Position numbers and translations under genes: made by a program. A stretch of DNA of 64,000 bases, from contig NC_135369.1 of the NCBI RefSeq assembly GCF_049243985.1, positions 78,433,765 to 78,497,764 of the forward strand, in the 5' to 3' direction. Below are positions 44,100 to 55,929 of the stretch, piece after piece. The notes under the pieces were generated by a model, which was given only the letters and a program-made list of their open reading frames with translations, searched no databases and was not told where the DNA came from. Position 1 is the first letter of the stretch, and every line of letters begins with the position of its first letter. The DNA is from Paroedura picta (Eukaryota; Chordata; Lepidosauria; Squamata; Gekkonidae).

Positions 44100-44395
44100 C
44101 TAGAAAGTATGTGGGTACTTGGTACTTTAAGTATGTGGGCCACGCAGGGCTTTAAAGGTAAGAGCTAGCATCTTAAATTGAACTTTCAAGGCAGCTAATA
44201 TAATGATCTTAAAACAGGTGCAAAATGTGCAGAATGAGGCTCGTTGCATATAATCCAGCTGCTGCATTTTAAACCAGTTGAAATTTCTGAGTTGTCTTCA
44301 AGGGCTGTTCCATGTAGAGTGTTGTGTCTGTAGACCTGCTGAAAACCAAGCTTGTAATTGACCAATGCCTGGTTGGATCCCATCTGTCAGATTCA
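44100..44395 (-). mobile_element. old L2-type LINE fragment
   Basis: GCAGGGCTTTAAAGGTAAGA and AGCTGCTGCATTTTAAACCA parallel the segment at 35995-36150 of the split L2. Highly diverged. Confidence 0.45.
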
Positions 44396-45800
44396 GTCAG
44401 TTTAAAGTGAAACTGACCAATATTGTGCAATGGCAAGAAGAACTATTGTGTGGCTTGTGTATATAAGTTGGAGTTCATTGTGGGTTTTTTGGTTCAGTTT
44501 TGACTCTTATACTATCATGCTGGGGTCACAATAAAGAGCTGATTAACTACCACTGTCCTAGCTACCTTCTAACCCATGGATCTAAGGTGATATAGTAGTC
44601 TGGTTTTAAGCTTACTGTATCATGCATCAGTAGAACTAATTAAGTTGATTCTAGGCTAAGAGCTAATGGTTGTGTTAAAATAAAAGTTGGAAGAGGACAT
44701 TGCAAATAAAACTGCAGCAAGATTCAACAGGACCCCTACAATAAATGGGTAGGCAGTATAGTATTACATACCTTGTGAACCAGTATCGTATTAATCTTGG
44801 CTGGATTCAGATGCAGCTTGTCCTCTGTGATTTGACAATGGCAGACACACAGTTGCATGGTGCTCAGACAGCTGCTTCTGGAAGCCTAGTCACAGAAATA
44901 CAGAGCTAGCTGTCATCAGCATATTGATGACACCTTTCTCTACTAGCAGCGCTTGACTAGACGTAGTAGCTCCTTTTTTGAGGGCTCTGGTGCAATAACC
45001 CCGTGGCAGAAAATAATGTAGAATATAAGGTGCAACATAGCAAGCAGGGCAGTTATATGTTCAGAAAAGAATCCAGTCCCTGAAATGGAATGATGTGACA
45101 TAAGGAGACTGCTGGTTGAGGAGAAGGAGTATTCCTGAGGCAGATTAATAGTATACAGAGCAGTATGAAATTTCAGTGGGAGTTCTTGTCATCTTGTAAC
45201 TGTCTCTATGAGTTGCTCATAGCTTGACTCCTGCTGTGCTGAGAAAACTCTGTCTCCATTCCTCTTTCAACTGTACTTGCTTTTTAAAATTTCCGTTGCC
45301 TACTGTTGTTTCCATGGCACCAAACCTTGTTTTCCAAGATGGTATCTATTGCTTTTTATTCTTATACCAAACAAGTGAGCAATTCAGGGTACAACAGTGA
45401 TTTATACAGCAAATTAAATCAGTGGTAAATCCAGCCCACCAACCAGCTTTCCACATTCTCTCAGGTGGACATTTTCCTAGGCAAGATAGCAGAGATGCTT
45501 TAATGAGCTGCTAGGGAATCTTTTACATGCATATGTACCTTAGTACAAAAATCAAGCGTGAATCAATCCTAAAATTAGGATTTTATTAGTAGCCCAAGTA
45601 TTCATCACTATCCTAAGTGGAGTAACACCTTTCTAAGTATATGGAAGTCAAAAGACGTATTGCCAAACTACACATGAAACTTTAAAGAGTTTTATTAAAG
45701 CTTTGCAGTATTATCTGCACTGCAATTATGAAAAGAGGGAAATAACTCCTCTTGGGGCCATTTCATCTCAGTGCAGTTCCAAAGTGAACTTGGGTTCCTG

Positions 45801-45957
45801 CTAGGGTTGCCATTTCTCAGGATGGCCCTGGAGATCTGGAAGAAGGATGGATTCTGTGGCACTACCACACTGAGGTCTTGTCTTTCCTCAAATTCCTCTA
45901 TCCCCAGCCCCCCTCAAATAAAATCTCCAGTTCCAAACCCAGAATTGGCAACCCTAG
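45801..45957. repeat. CTAGGGTTGCCA repeat with inverted ends
   Basis: Starts CTAGGGTTGCCA and ends TGGCAACCCTAG, 12-bp perfect inverted ends. Likely a non-autonomous DNA transposon; family unknown to me. Confidence 0.6.
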
Positions 45958-46364
45958 CCTTCTGCAAATTTTAAAAATGGCATTCCTTCAGGCACTATGT
46001 GGCTTTGGGGAAATTAGCTGGGCTGTGTCAGATTGCATCTGGCTTGTCCTTTATAGGTGGAACTGTTTAGATAACGACTCTGATTTTATTGTGCTACTTC
46101 AGACCAACATGGCTATTCATTTGAATCTAACATTACACTTTGTTTCTTATAATAGCCAGGAGATGGCAGTACATGAATGCAGTAAAGATGTGTTAGTTTT
46201 TTTACAGCTTGTTGCAGAAGCTTACAATGCGTACACAAATATGAAAAGAAAAGCTATTCTTATACTTTTTAAAATCATGCAAGGAATGAGAATTATGTGT
46301 TAAAATTTCTCTGATCAAAAGGGTGTCTTAGATCCAAAGTCACTTATCACTTATACTGGGGCCA

Positions 46365-46568
46365 TAGGGTTGCCAACTGCCTGGAGAAAAAATGTGTCTT
46401 GGGGATCTCCTAGAATTACAGCTCATCTGCAGTCTACAGAAAATGCCAGTCCAAGAGAAAATTGATATTTTGGAGGGTAGACTCTATGGCATAGTACTCT
46501 ACTGAGGTCCCTCCCCTCCCCACTACCAAATCTCCAGAGGTTTCCCACCCTGGATCTGGCAACCCTAG
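46365..46568. repeat. CTAGGGTTGCCA repeat, second copy
   Basis: Starts TAGGGTTGCCAACTGCCTGG and ends TGGCAACCCTAG. Fuller than the copy 560 bp upstream; shares GGAGGGTAGACTCTATGGCA with 55196-55439. Confidence 0.65.
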
Positions 46569-46956
46569 TCTTGGCTCTTTAATAGGAGCTTAATGGTATG
46601 TTATTTACCTACAACCCATGATTTTGCCTTTTCCCACACATTAAATGGACAGGATATCTCCCCCCCCCAATCTCTTAACAAGCCTTTTTAAAAACATGAT
46701 TAAGACTGGAACTGATGATTCCTTTAGTCATTTGTCGAAACAGATAGTTAAAATGTTACTAAAGGGAGAGCTGATTTAAAAAGATAAATAAGAAACTGGT
46801 ACTTCATGGTCATCTTTTATCCTTTCAATATCCTCCTAGCTTCTTGAAACAGCATTTGAGAGGGCAAGGAGGAAAAAGAGGCCAGGAGTTCTCTCAATCT
46901 TTAGACCAAAGAGATTCCCTGGAAGCTTCAGAGGACAGACTCTAGGGCATCAAGTT

Positions 46957-47150
46957 TAGGGGAGGGGCTGTGGTTCACTGAAAGAGCTTCTGCTTTGCAT
47001 ACAGAAGGTCCCAGGTTCAATCCCAGGCATCCCCATTAAGGATCACGAAAGACCTCTGTCTGAGACCCCAGAGAGCCTCTGCCATTTAGAATAGACAATA
47101 TTGACTTTGATGGGCTGATTCAATATAAGGCAGCTTCATGTGTGGTTATG
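46957..47150 (+). mobile_element. tRNA-derived SINE, second family
   Basis: GGCTGTGGTTCACTGAAAGA, CTTTGCATACAGAAGGTCCC and AGGTTCAATCCC form an A box, anticodon-like arm and B box. The body has AAAGACCTCTGTCTGAGACC; the tail is ATAAGGCAGCTTCATGTGTG. Not the same family as the L2-tailed SINEs. Confidence 0.75.
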
Positions 47151-47307
47151 TGTGTGTACATCCCTATAGAGCACCCTCCCACTTCAGGCATTGCTGTCAA
47201 AATTGCAGAAATTTTGTAACTTGTTTAAGGACAAAATTTTAATAAAAGGTTTCCAACTGGTCTCCAGCACAGAGCATTAAATAGTTAATAAGGACATTTC
47301 TATAGAA

Positions 47308-47681
47308 CAGCCTTTCTCATCTTTTTTTACCATTGAGAACCCTCTAAACGTTCTTCAGGCTTCAAGAAACTACAGAAGGTATGTGATAGTGCAGAATATG
47401 AAGAAGAAGAAGAGTTGGTTCTGTGAGGTGGGTGAGGCTGAGAGAGCCCTGATATCACTGCTTGGTCAGAATAGTTTTATCAGTGCTGTGGTGAGTCCAA
47501 GGTCACCAAGCTGGCTGCATGTGGGGGAGTGCAGAATTGAACCCGGCATGCCAGATTAGAAGTCCGCACTCCTAGCCACTACACCAACCTGGTTGGAAGC
47601 ATAGCAGTGTACACACCTACCTGGGGCTTCTCCCCTCCCAAACCATTCGGGGAACCCTTTCAGGGCTATCAAGAAACCCTG
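47308..47681. mobile_element. hAT element with nested SINE and perfect TSD
   Basis: Starts CAGCCTTTCTCATC and ends ATCAAGAAACCCTG, imperfect inverted ends. CTATAGAA flanks both sides (47300-47307, 47682-47689). The SINE at 47397-47592 lies inside. Confidence 0.75.
47397..47592 (-). mobile_element. tRNA-derived SINE inside hAT
   Basis: On the - strand: GTAGTGGCTAGGAGTGCGGA head, GGTTCAATTCT B box, CTTGGACTCACCACAGCACT. The middle of its tail is missing compared with 35213-35487. Confidence 0.8.
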
Positions 47682-48394
47682 CTATAGAAATAGAATGAAT
47701 ATAGAACCAAGCTAAACACTCAGTTGTGAAACAGCACCACCCACTGATACAAATTGTTATGTAACTATTACAATTTCCCAAGCCAGAGTTCTCATAACCC
47801 TGGCCTAGACAGGGATACAAGTAAGAGTTTGTGACATGTTCTCCCTGGCATGCTTCACTGTGTAATTGGCATGAGGGGAAAAATACCAGACTAGGGTGTA
47901 TCTGGAATAGAAAAGCCTCTCCTTTTGTTATGCTGATTGACAGGATTCTTTGAGTGACAAGCCTCTGTTTCTCATTTCATGTTCTCACCTCAAACAGACT
48001 ACTTGTTTTTGTAGTGCATTTTAAATGTTTGATGTACACCATATATTTTCACAGAAATTGTTACAACTGCTCTGCAAAGAAGGCCAGCATTATCCCTACC
48101 TTGCACATATGGTTCTAAAACATAGGGATTAACTGGAGATTTTGTTGGCACACTGTTCATGTTCTTAGGGCTTAACTAGAAGAGACATGAGAGATCCAGG
48201 GTTGTAAAGAAATACAGGTAACTGAGCATGAAAGTTCAGTTGAGTGTATTTGGGTAAATATAAAAGGAGTAGGAAATGAGAATTCTATTATTGTGGGGGT
48301 CTGCTATAGACCACCAAGCCAGTCAGAGGACTTGAATGAGATACTCCTAGATCAAATTACAAAATTTTTAAAGAGGGGGAAAACAGATCTACAC

Positions 48395-49040
48395 ATTGTG
48401 GGGTGGCAGTGGCGGCAGCAGGCAGGTGGCGTAGCTCATTGTCCAGTAGTGGAGTGGCTTGGGGCAGTGGTCCCCAACCTTTTTATCACCGGGGACCGGT
48501 CAACGCTTGACAATTTTACTGAGGCCTGAACGGGGGGTAGTCTTTTTTCCGAGGGACGTCGCCGCCTGAGTCCCTGCTCCACTTGCTTTCCCGCCGTCTG
48601 CTGGGGGGCTCTTCCAGCAGCAGCTGTGCAGTGAAATGCCAAGGGTGAGCCCCAGCCATGGCGGCTGACGGAGAGCACCAAAGGTAAGCCGGCGGCAGAG
48701 TGGCAGGGCAGCCCCCGAGGCAGCAGCCAGAAAGGAGGACGAGTCGTGGACCGGTACCAACTGATCTGCGGACCGGCACCGGTCCCCGGACCGGGACCAC
48801 TGGCTTGGGGGACAGGGCAGTGAGGGGTCTCAGCATTTGGGGGGGCGGGCAACAGGGTCGCTGATTCTGAATGGGCGTCGCATGGTGGCACCTGGCGCGG
48901 GCTCGATGGTGCAGCTACCTGCAGCCAGGCAAGCGGGCCAAGGAGGGATTCGCTGGCCACACCCTGATTGAGCCAGAATCGAGTTGGACAGTTTTCCTGG
49001 GGCTGGACACGCTCCACCCAGAGATCCATTTCAGAAATAT
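48395..49040 (+). repeat. GC-rich insert in CR1, possible hairpin-family tail
   Basis: Non-LINE, CpG-rich DNA between the CR1 endonuclease and reverse transcriptase parts. Its end (GAGTTGGACAG, CTGGACACGCTCCACC, TTTCAGAAATATATA) matches the end of the hairpin-headed repeat at 63075-63405 read on the - strand. It has no hairpin head. The hAT at 48465-48802 landed in it. Confidence 0.45.
48465..48802 (+). mobile_element. non-autonomous hAT with perfect TSD
   Basis: Starts CAGTGGTCCCCAACCTTTTT and ends CCGGGACCACTG. GCTTGGGG flanks both sides (48457-48464, 48803-48810). Rich in ACCGG near both ends. It is the reference copy for 1-241 and 4760-4890. Confidence 0.88.
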
Positions 49041-50469
49041 ATAAGGGAACCATGGATAAGGATAAGGATGAAGAGAGGACTGAACTGCTTAACTCCTATT
49101 TCTCCTCAGTCTTCTCTTGTGAGGGAAATAGTGCTCAATGTGGCAAAAATGTCTCACAACAGGGGGGATGGAAATGGTGGCCTAGGATCACTGTAGAGGC
49201 AGTCCACAAACACCTAGTTTCTTTAAATGAAACAACGTCTTCTGGGCCAGATGAATTGCATCCAAGGGTACTAAAAGAACTTGCAGATGTCATCTCATTG
49301 GAGAACAGGTGAGGTGTTGAATGATTGGAGGCGGGCGAATGTTGTTTCCATCTTCAAGATAGGGAAAAAGGAGGATCCAGGTAACTACCCATCACCTTGA
49401 CATCTGTAGCTGGCAAAAGTTTGGAAAAAATCATCATCAAACCCCAACCTTGAGCTCAGCATGGATTCTCCAAGAACAAGTCATTTCATACCAATCTTAT
49501 GTCTTTTTTCGAGAAAGTGGCTACCTTGCTGGATCTGGGGAATGCTGTGGACATAATTTATATGGATTTCAGTAAAGCTTTTGATAAAATTCCACATGAT
49601 ATTCTTGTTAACAAGTTTGTAAAATGTGGTATGGATCCTAATTCTGTCATGTAGATTGCTAACTGGTTGACAGACCATACCCAATAGATACTTGTTAATG
49701 GTTCAGCATTCTCATGGAGAAGAGGGACAAGTGGAGTGCCCCAGGGATCTGTCCTGGGGCCTGTGTTGTTCAACATATTTATAAATTATTTGGATGAGGG
49801 ATTAGAGGGGGTACTTATTAAATTTGCAGTCGATACTAAACTGGGAGGGGTAGCAAACACAACAGAAGACAGAATCAGAATACAGGAAGATCTTGATAGG
49901 CTCGAGAAGTAGGCTACACTGAATAAAATGAAATTCAGTAAGGACAAATGTAAAGTTCTGCATTTAGATAGGAAAAACAATGTACACCAATATAGGATGG
50001 GGAGACTTGTCTTCACAGTAGTATGTGCAAAAAGGATCTAGGAGTCTTAGTAGACCATACATTGCACATGAGTCAGCAGTGTGACTTGGTGGCTGAAAGT
50101 TTGGTGCATCTAACTTAAACCCCCACCCCCTCAGGCCACAAACCTTAAATTTCTCATTAAAGTCAATGGTGCCATGGATCTGAAGCAGTTGCTTCTGAGG
50201 GCCTTTTAATGGTCCAAAGTGGGTTCTTTCATGCCCAAAGTGGTCCGGATTTCTTGTTCATGTACATGCATAATTGGAATATAGTTCTCTCAGTATCCTA
50301 AAGAGCCTTATATCAATGGTTTTTTATCAAGTTTGCTCCATATTCTTTATTGCTCAGTAGTGTCTGAGGCATTTTCTATAGTTTTTGGTGTTTTTCTGGA
50401 TTATGAGTCTTCAATGTCAGACAACAATCAACTGTACTATGACACTTCCAGAAACCTGCTTATTCAGGG

Positions 50470-50632
50470 TTGAAAAAGTTTGATGATTCTGCCCAGGAGT
50501 GGTTTGCCATTGCCTTCCTCTACCTAGTGACCCTGGAATTCCTTGGTGGTCTCTATCCAAATGCTAGCCAGGACCAGCCCTGTTTAACTTCTGAGAAGTG
50601 ATGAGATGGGGCTAGCCTGGGCCATGCAGGTT
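50470..50632 (-). mobile_element. 5S rRNA-derived SINE (5S-Sauria type)
   Basis: On the - strand CCCATCTCATCACTTCTCAG, AAGTTAAACAGGGCTGGTCC and TTTGGATAGAGACCACC track 5S rRNA (CCGATCTCGTCTGATCTCGG, AAGCTAAGCAGGGTCGGGCC, TTGGATGGGAGACCGCC). The tail GGCAATGGCAAACCACTCCT is the Sauria/BovB type. Confidence 0.8.
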
Positions 50633-52424
50633 AGGGCAGGCATTTTGAAAACTAATGGTCCGGATTTAGCCAGAGTATTCAGCAAGCATTGCTCAGTACA
50701 TCTCCCTGACCTGTTAAATTTCCCCAGCTCAGCTGTAAAACAGAATTTACTGTTCATAGTTAGAGGGGGAAGCCTTCGGAGCACAACATATTGCTCCGTG
50801 GAGTCTGGAATTCCCAATTTTCACCAGTCAGTTTAAATTGCAAATTCTCCAGATCTTCTTGGAAACTAGTTAGATTCAGCTATGCCCTGGTACACATAAA
50901 AAAGGATTACCCGTTATTTGGTTAAGGACCCTGTTTCTAAATCTCCCTCATTGCTGCAATCTGTTAAGAATGACATACTATTAAAGGAATTGTTGTGTTT
51001 GGTATTTTAGAGATGTGAGAAAATGTAGTAAAACTGGCATTAGTCAGAAGACAAAATGTATATAAAGATGTATATATGAAAAAAATACTAATATAGGAAA
51101 ATGAACTACATGGGCGCATAAACAGAGGTTACTGAAAGATCCGATTTTTGTAATTTCAAGGTTGCAAAATGATCAAGGTTATGTCATGAAAAACAAGCAC
51201 ATCCTATTAACTATCATATTTCTCATGGTCCTTGAGCATTTCATGACAATTTTGTAGCATTTATTTATTCATTCATTTATTCTTCATCTTAATAGCCCAA
51301 TCATATTCCTATGGCTTCAATAATGATTCTTCAGTCTGTGATTCTGACAGTCCTCATCAAAATGGCTCCTCTCCCTCTCTTGACATTCTGAGCCATGCTT
51401 CTCCTGCTGTCAATTAATTTTGTTCTTGTTTGTGTTGTGATTCTAGTCTTGTCCTTGCTTTGAAAGCACTACATTACTCAGTCTCTTTACATCTGAGATG
51501 GGTTATCTTTATGCATTGTACTGATTTATAATCTACATAGAGTATAAATATCCTTTATATCAGTTTTCAGAAAACTGGAGGATACTACAATTTGTGCTTG
51601 GAGGAGCTGCTTATATGAAGAAGAATATTTGCTTATAGGCCCAAGTATGACAGCTTCCTGTAGCTTGGATTCTGGCGACCAACATGGATGGGTTCTAGCC
51701 ATTTTTCCTCTGCAGGCATAAGTACACGTGCACATCCAGAGTATGTTACATCTTGGACTGATAGATATATTAAAGCATGCTGTAATAGCTCCATTCTATC
51801 TGAAGAACAAGGTTACCTTTAGATTCAAAGATTGTTTCTTTTATATAGTCAGGTGCAGATCAATATAGTCTGTTATATTAAAGCCCAATCACCACACACA
51901 TAGCATGGCAATATTTTTTCCATTAGTCAGTAAATAGAGGGTTTCTCCTTTACTCTTCTCCTATATCTTTAATCAGAATCTTTGATAAATGGATTGCCCT
52001 CATTTTGAGTTATAAATTATGAATGGTGTTATTTCAAGGGGCCATTGTATTAATACTTATACTAGGAAATAGGTTCTGCTGGTCAGTGGATCTTCAGAGT
52101 AAACATGTTTAGGAGTGAAAGGAATTCAGTGCCATCTTAAGAGCAAGGGTTTAGAAATGACTCTCTGGGGTGCCTATTAGTTCCAGGTAGCAAGATTGAG
52201 TTTGTGGTTGTGGTTAAAAAAATAATAATATATGCTGTTAGATGTAGACTTCTTTATATAAGTGTTTCAAGATGTCCATTGAAAGTATGAATTATAGAAC
52301 ATACTTCCTGGATAAAAAAACATATTTTTGAAGCACGACTTATGGGCTGCTGGAAAAAGACTGGGCATTCTTTAAATGATTTTAAAATGTTACTGTAAGT
52401 ATGTTACAGTAAAGTTGAATTGAT

Positions 52425-52580
52425 GTTCTCACCCGTGTTCTTCTGTTCTATTATATCGTACTGTTCTTATGACTGTATTGTTACTGTTTATAATTACTGA
52501 GTTATCTGTACTGTTTCCCTGTTTTATGTAAACCACCCGGAGACTCAGGGGAGGGTGATATATAACTATAATAATAAAAA
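52425..52580 (+). mobile_element. L2-type LINE 3' tail
   Basis: GTAAACCACCCGGAGACTCA, GGGGAGGGTGATATATAACT then AATAATAAA: a typical L2 ending. Confidence 0.55.
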
Positions 52581-53458
52581 AGGCTCCCTGCCTTTCATTT
52601 TATAGTGTCTAGTTTGCAGGGCTTTCACAGAGGAATCGTTTTAAGTTAAATCCCTAAAAGTCAGGTCTGAAAATAGATTGGAGAGAACCAAGGAAAATCT
52701 AGGATATCTATATTATAAAAATGCTAAAATAAATATAAGGGTATGATGACTGAGCAATTTACAGCATTCCTGCCAAACAGGTTCAAAATTCACATTCACC
52801 ATTTACACTGTCATCCAGAGCAGATTCCACTTGAGAATGGCACTGGTATGCTGGAGCTGCTTTCACTCATTCGTCTAGTATTTAATAATCTATGCAACTT
52901 TATTGGTAAACCACTACATTCAAGTGTTCTCTAGCAGCATGCTTAATAAATAGGCTATTCCTAATAAAAATACTTAAAAATTCAGCTCTAATTGTATTTT
53001 TCTCCTTGTCTGAGCATATAACGACTTAGTTTGGCCTGAAATGCTTCTGATAAAATGAATCGTACAGAATGTTATTATACAGTGCCCAAATTGGATTTTG
53101 TATTGATGTGGTTATACACATCTGTAAATTTGGTGACAGGCTAGCTACAAATGACTGCCTAGCAACTAGAACAAGTGCTGATCAACTGTGAGGATGGTCA
53201 GAGACCAAAGCTAGCATGTTAGGGCAAGGCTGTCCATTAAAAGAGGATTGTCAGTCCTGTTACTTTCCCTCATTAGATTTTTGTGGTGCTAATCAAGACT
53301 ACACAGCCAGGACTAATGTTGAAATTTTGCATCATCCTTTGCAAGTTCTTATGGAAAGGGCAGGTCAACGTGAAAAAGGAGGGCAATTACAAACCATAAA
53401 GGGCAAAGTCGGAGTCAGCCTGTCTCTTGCTAAAGACAAAATGAGTTTATAGTGAAGA

Positions 53459-53850
53459 CTAGGGGCAAAGCCCATTGCATTCAGGAATACAATGGGTGCT
53501 AGATTGGGGTGGCCTGCAGGTGCCTCTCCCTCTGCGGGTGCCTCTTCCCCCCCCCCCGGATTTGGAAAGGTTGCAGGCAGCAGGGAACTCACTGACAGGG
53601 ACAGCTCTCACACAGCAGGGATCTGTAGCCTCCAAGCATCAGAGGGAAGTGGAAGGAAGAGGGGGTGGTTAGGGGTGGGGGATGGAAGGCGATTGGCTGG
53701 CTGCTGGACAGACAGGCAAGCCGGTTGGAGGAGGAGGCACTCGGGCGGGACAGCCACCCTGAGTGGGTGTTAAGAACTGAGTGGCATTTAAGCTATGAAA
53801 CCAGCTCCTCCTCCCAGGCCTTATCAGAAATATATAGTAGAACAGATTCT
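53459..53850 (+). repeat. hairpin-headed repeat (copy 2)
   Basis: Begins ACTAGGGGCAAAGCCCATTG with a 13-bp near-perfect stem (53470-53497). The body holds GGCGATTGGCTGGCTGCTGG and the end CTCCTCCCAGGCCTTATCAG, AAATATATAG. Confidence 0.55.
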
Positions 53851-54655
53851 TGCTGAGGAAGGTAGCAGGTTGTCAGATGATTGATATTGGCTAATTTGAA
53901 TATTGAATAAATATAGATAGCTTGTTCATTCCTATGAAAGCCTTTATTTCCTTGGCAATCATATGATTCAATTATTGTAAATATTTGTTCCTATGCTATT
54001 CTCTTGTTTTACATGTTAAGAAGGTCATGTGTCTTAAATTAAAATATTAATTCAACATATAGTTTTCTTTGCTTTGACATCCATGGTGTAATAGAAAAAA
54101 CAAATACTGTAAGTTACAATTAATGTAAGAATACATTAATGCATGGTTTTGCTTTCAGAAGTTAACAGGCCAGGTTGGCTTTTGAGAAAATATTAATATT
54201 TTGATGGTCTTTAGATTTTTTTAAGGTGTTGGAATAAAGAGGGAAAAGATTGCTAACTTCCCTGATCAGTGTCACACCTACTCCAACCCCACAGATTGTA
54301 TTTGTAAACTATAGGAAGCTAGATTTAAATTTAATATTAAAAATGTTAACATAAGTATGCCTCATGGAAGTTACATTGGCCAAAGTGGTTGGGATGATAA
54401 AATTTAATACGTATCACCTGAGGATATTTTAGCCATGTTTGGGAAGGAGGCTAGTTCACCCACTGGATCCCTTTCAGATGATAAATGCAGGATAATTTAC
54501 AACTAGTTTTGAAAGATTTGTAGTAAAACAAGCTATTTGTTTTTCTTTTTAAAAAATCCTCTTAACATTTTTGATCTCCCCATATCTCCTATTGACGTTG
54601 GATTTATTATTGTAAAACAATTGACAGGGGAGCTTCAGATTGATTATAAAGTTAC

Positions 54656-54935
54656 CAGAGTTTGGAAGAAGAGTTGGTTCTTATATGCCGCTTTTCTCTA
54701 CCCGAAGGAGGCTCAAAGTGGCTTACAGTCCCCTTTCCTCTCCCCACAACAGTCACCCTGTGAGGTGGGTGAGGCTGAGAGAGCCCTGATATCACTGCTC
54801 GGTCAGAACAGTTTTATCAGCGCTGTGGCAAGCCCAAGGTCACCCAGCTGGCTGCATGTGGGGGAGTGCAGAATCGAACCCGGCATGCCAGATTAGAAGT
54901 CTGCACTCCTAACCACTACACCAAACTGGCTAATA
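54656..54935 (-). mobile_element. tRNA-derived SINE, full length
   Basis: On the - strand: GTGTAGTGGTTAGGAGTGCA, GGTTCGATTCT, CTTGGGCTTGCCACAGCGCT, tail AGAAAAGCGGCATATAAGAA. Best-preserved copy of its family here. Confidence 0.87.
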
Positions 54936-55195
54936 TGTAGTATAATTCTTGCCCAAGCTATTTCCCAATATTCTGTCCCACTGGAGAGTAACAAAGCAAT
55001 GAATCACAGAACAGGGCTATGCAAATAGTAGCATCCTTTGTTTGGGTTTATAGGGTGCAACCTGGAACTGTGTTGAAAGGATGCAAAATCTGTTTCTTGC
55101 AGCTGACTCTGGGAACACCAAGTAAAGGGAGGAGATTTTGCCACTACCCCATAGATATTGTCAAGTTTCTTGTCTTTACATCTATACTGTAATAA

Positions 55196-55439
55196 TGCCA
55201 GCCTCCAGGCGGGACCTGGGGATCCACCAGAATTACCACTAACTCCAGATTACAGAGAGCAGTTTCCCTGGGGAAAAGGATGCTTTGGAGGGTGGTTTCT
55301 ATGGCATTGCACCCTACTGAGATCGCTGTCCTCCCTAGGCTCTATCCCAAATCTTCAGGAGTTTCCCAACATTTAACTGGTAACTCAACTCTGCCCCCCC
55401 CTCCTCTCACTGGTGGCCAGGCAGGGTCTGGCAACCCTA
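55196..55439. repeat. CTAGGGTTGCCA repeat, third copy
   Basis: CTCCAGATTACAGAGAGCAG, TTTGGAGGGTGGTTTCTATG and the end TCTGGCAACCCTA. The left end lacks the TAGGGTTG part. Confidence 0.55.
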
Positions 55440-55596
55440 AAACATGGAGATGAATTAGGTGGTAAAAGGGTCAGTGTTACTTCAGACTGCAGTTCAGAGG
55501 CTTCTTCTTGTTTCCAAATAATTCCCTACATTAATAATTAATAATTTATTATAACTAGAAAACTAGTACATTATATGGTAGACTAGACTTGAACCT

Positions 55597-55881
55597 GACC
55601 GAGCCTCTTGTGGCGCAGAGTGGTAAGGCAGCTGTCTGAAAACTTTGCCCATGAGGCTGGGAGTTCAATCCCAGCAGCCGGCTCAAGGTTGACTCAGCCT
55701 TCCATCCTTCCGAGGTTGGTAAAATGAGTACCCAGCTTGCTGGGGGGTAAACGGTCATGACTGGGGAAGGCACTGGCAAACCACCCCGTATTGAGTCTGC
55801 CATGAAAACGCTAGAGGGCGTCACCCCAAGGGTCAGACATGACTCGGTGCTTGCACAGGGGATACCTTTACCTTTACCTTT
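55597..55881 (+). mobile_element. Sauria SINE, full length with TSD
   Basis: GAGCCTCTTGTGGCGCAGAG head, GGGAGTTCAATCCCAGCAGC (B box region), BovB-like tail ending TTTACCTTTACCTTT. ACTTGAACCT flanks it (55587-55596, 55882-55891). Confidence 0.9.
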
Positions 55882-55929
55882 ACTTGAACCTTTCTCCCTG
55901 GTGTATTAGTTTTTGACTAGTACATATCA

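Larger units (their letters stand above)
48235..50110 (+). mobile_element. CR1-clade LINE, interrupted
   Basis: GVCYRPPSQSEDLNEILLD (48293 on) belongs to the endonuclease. After an insert, EERTELLNSYFSSVFS (about 49074), SSGPDELHPRVLKELAD, IYMDFSKAFDKIPHDILVNK and [20 protein letters not shown] follow. The catalytic box reads FAVDTKLGG where FADD is expected, so it is dead. In-frame stops and shifts occur. No CR1 3' tail: it stops near 50110. Confidence 0.8.
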
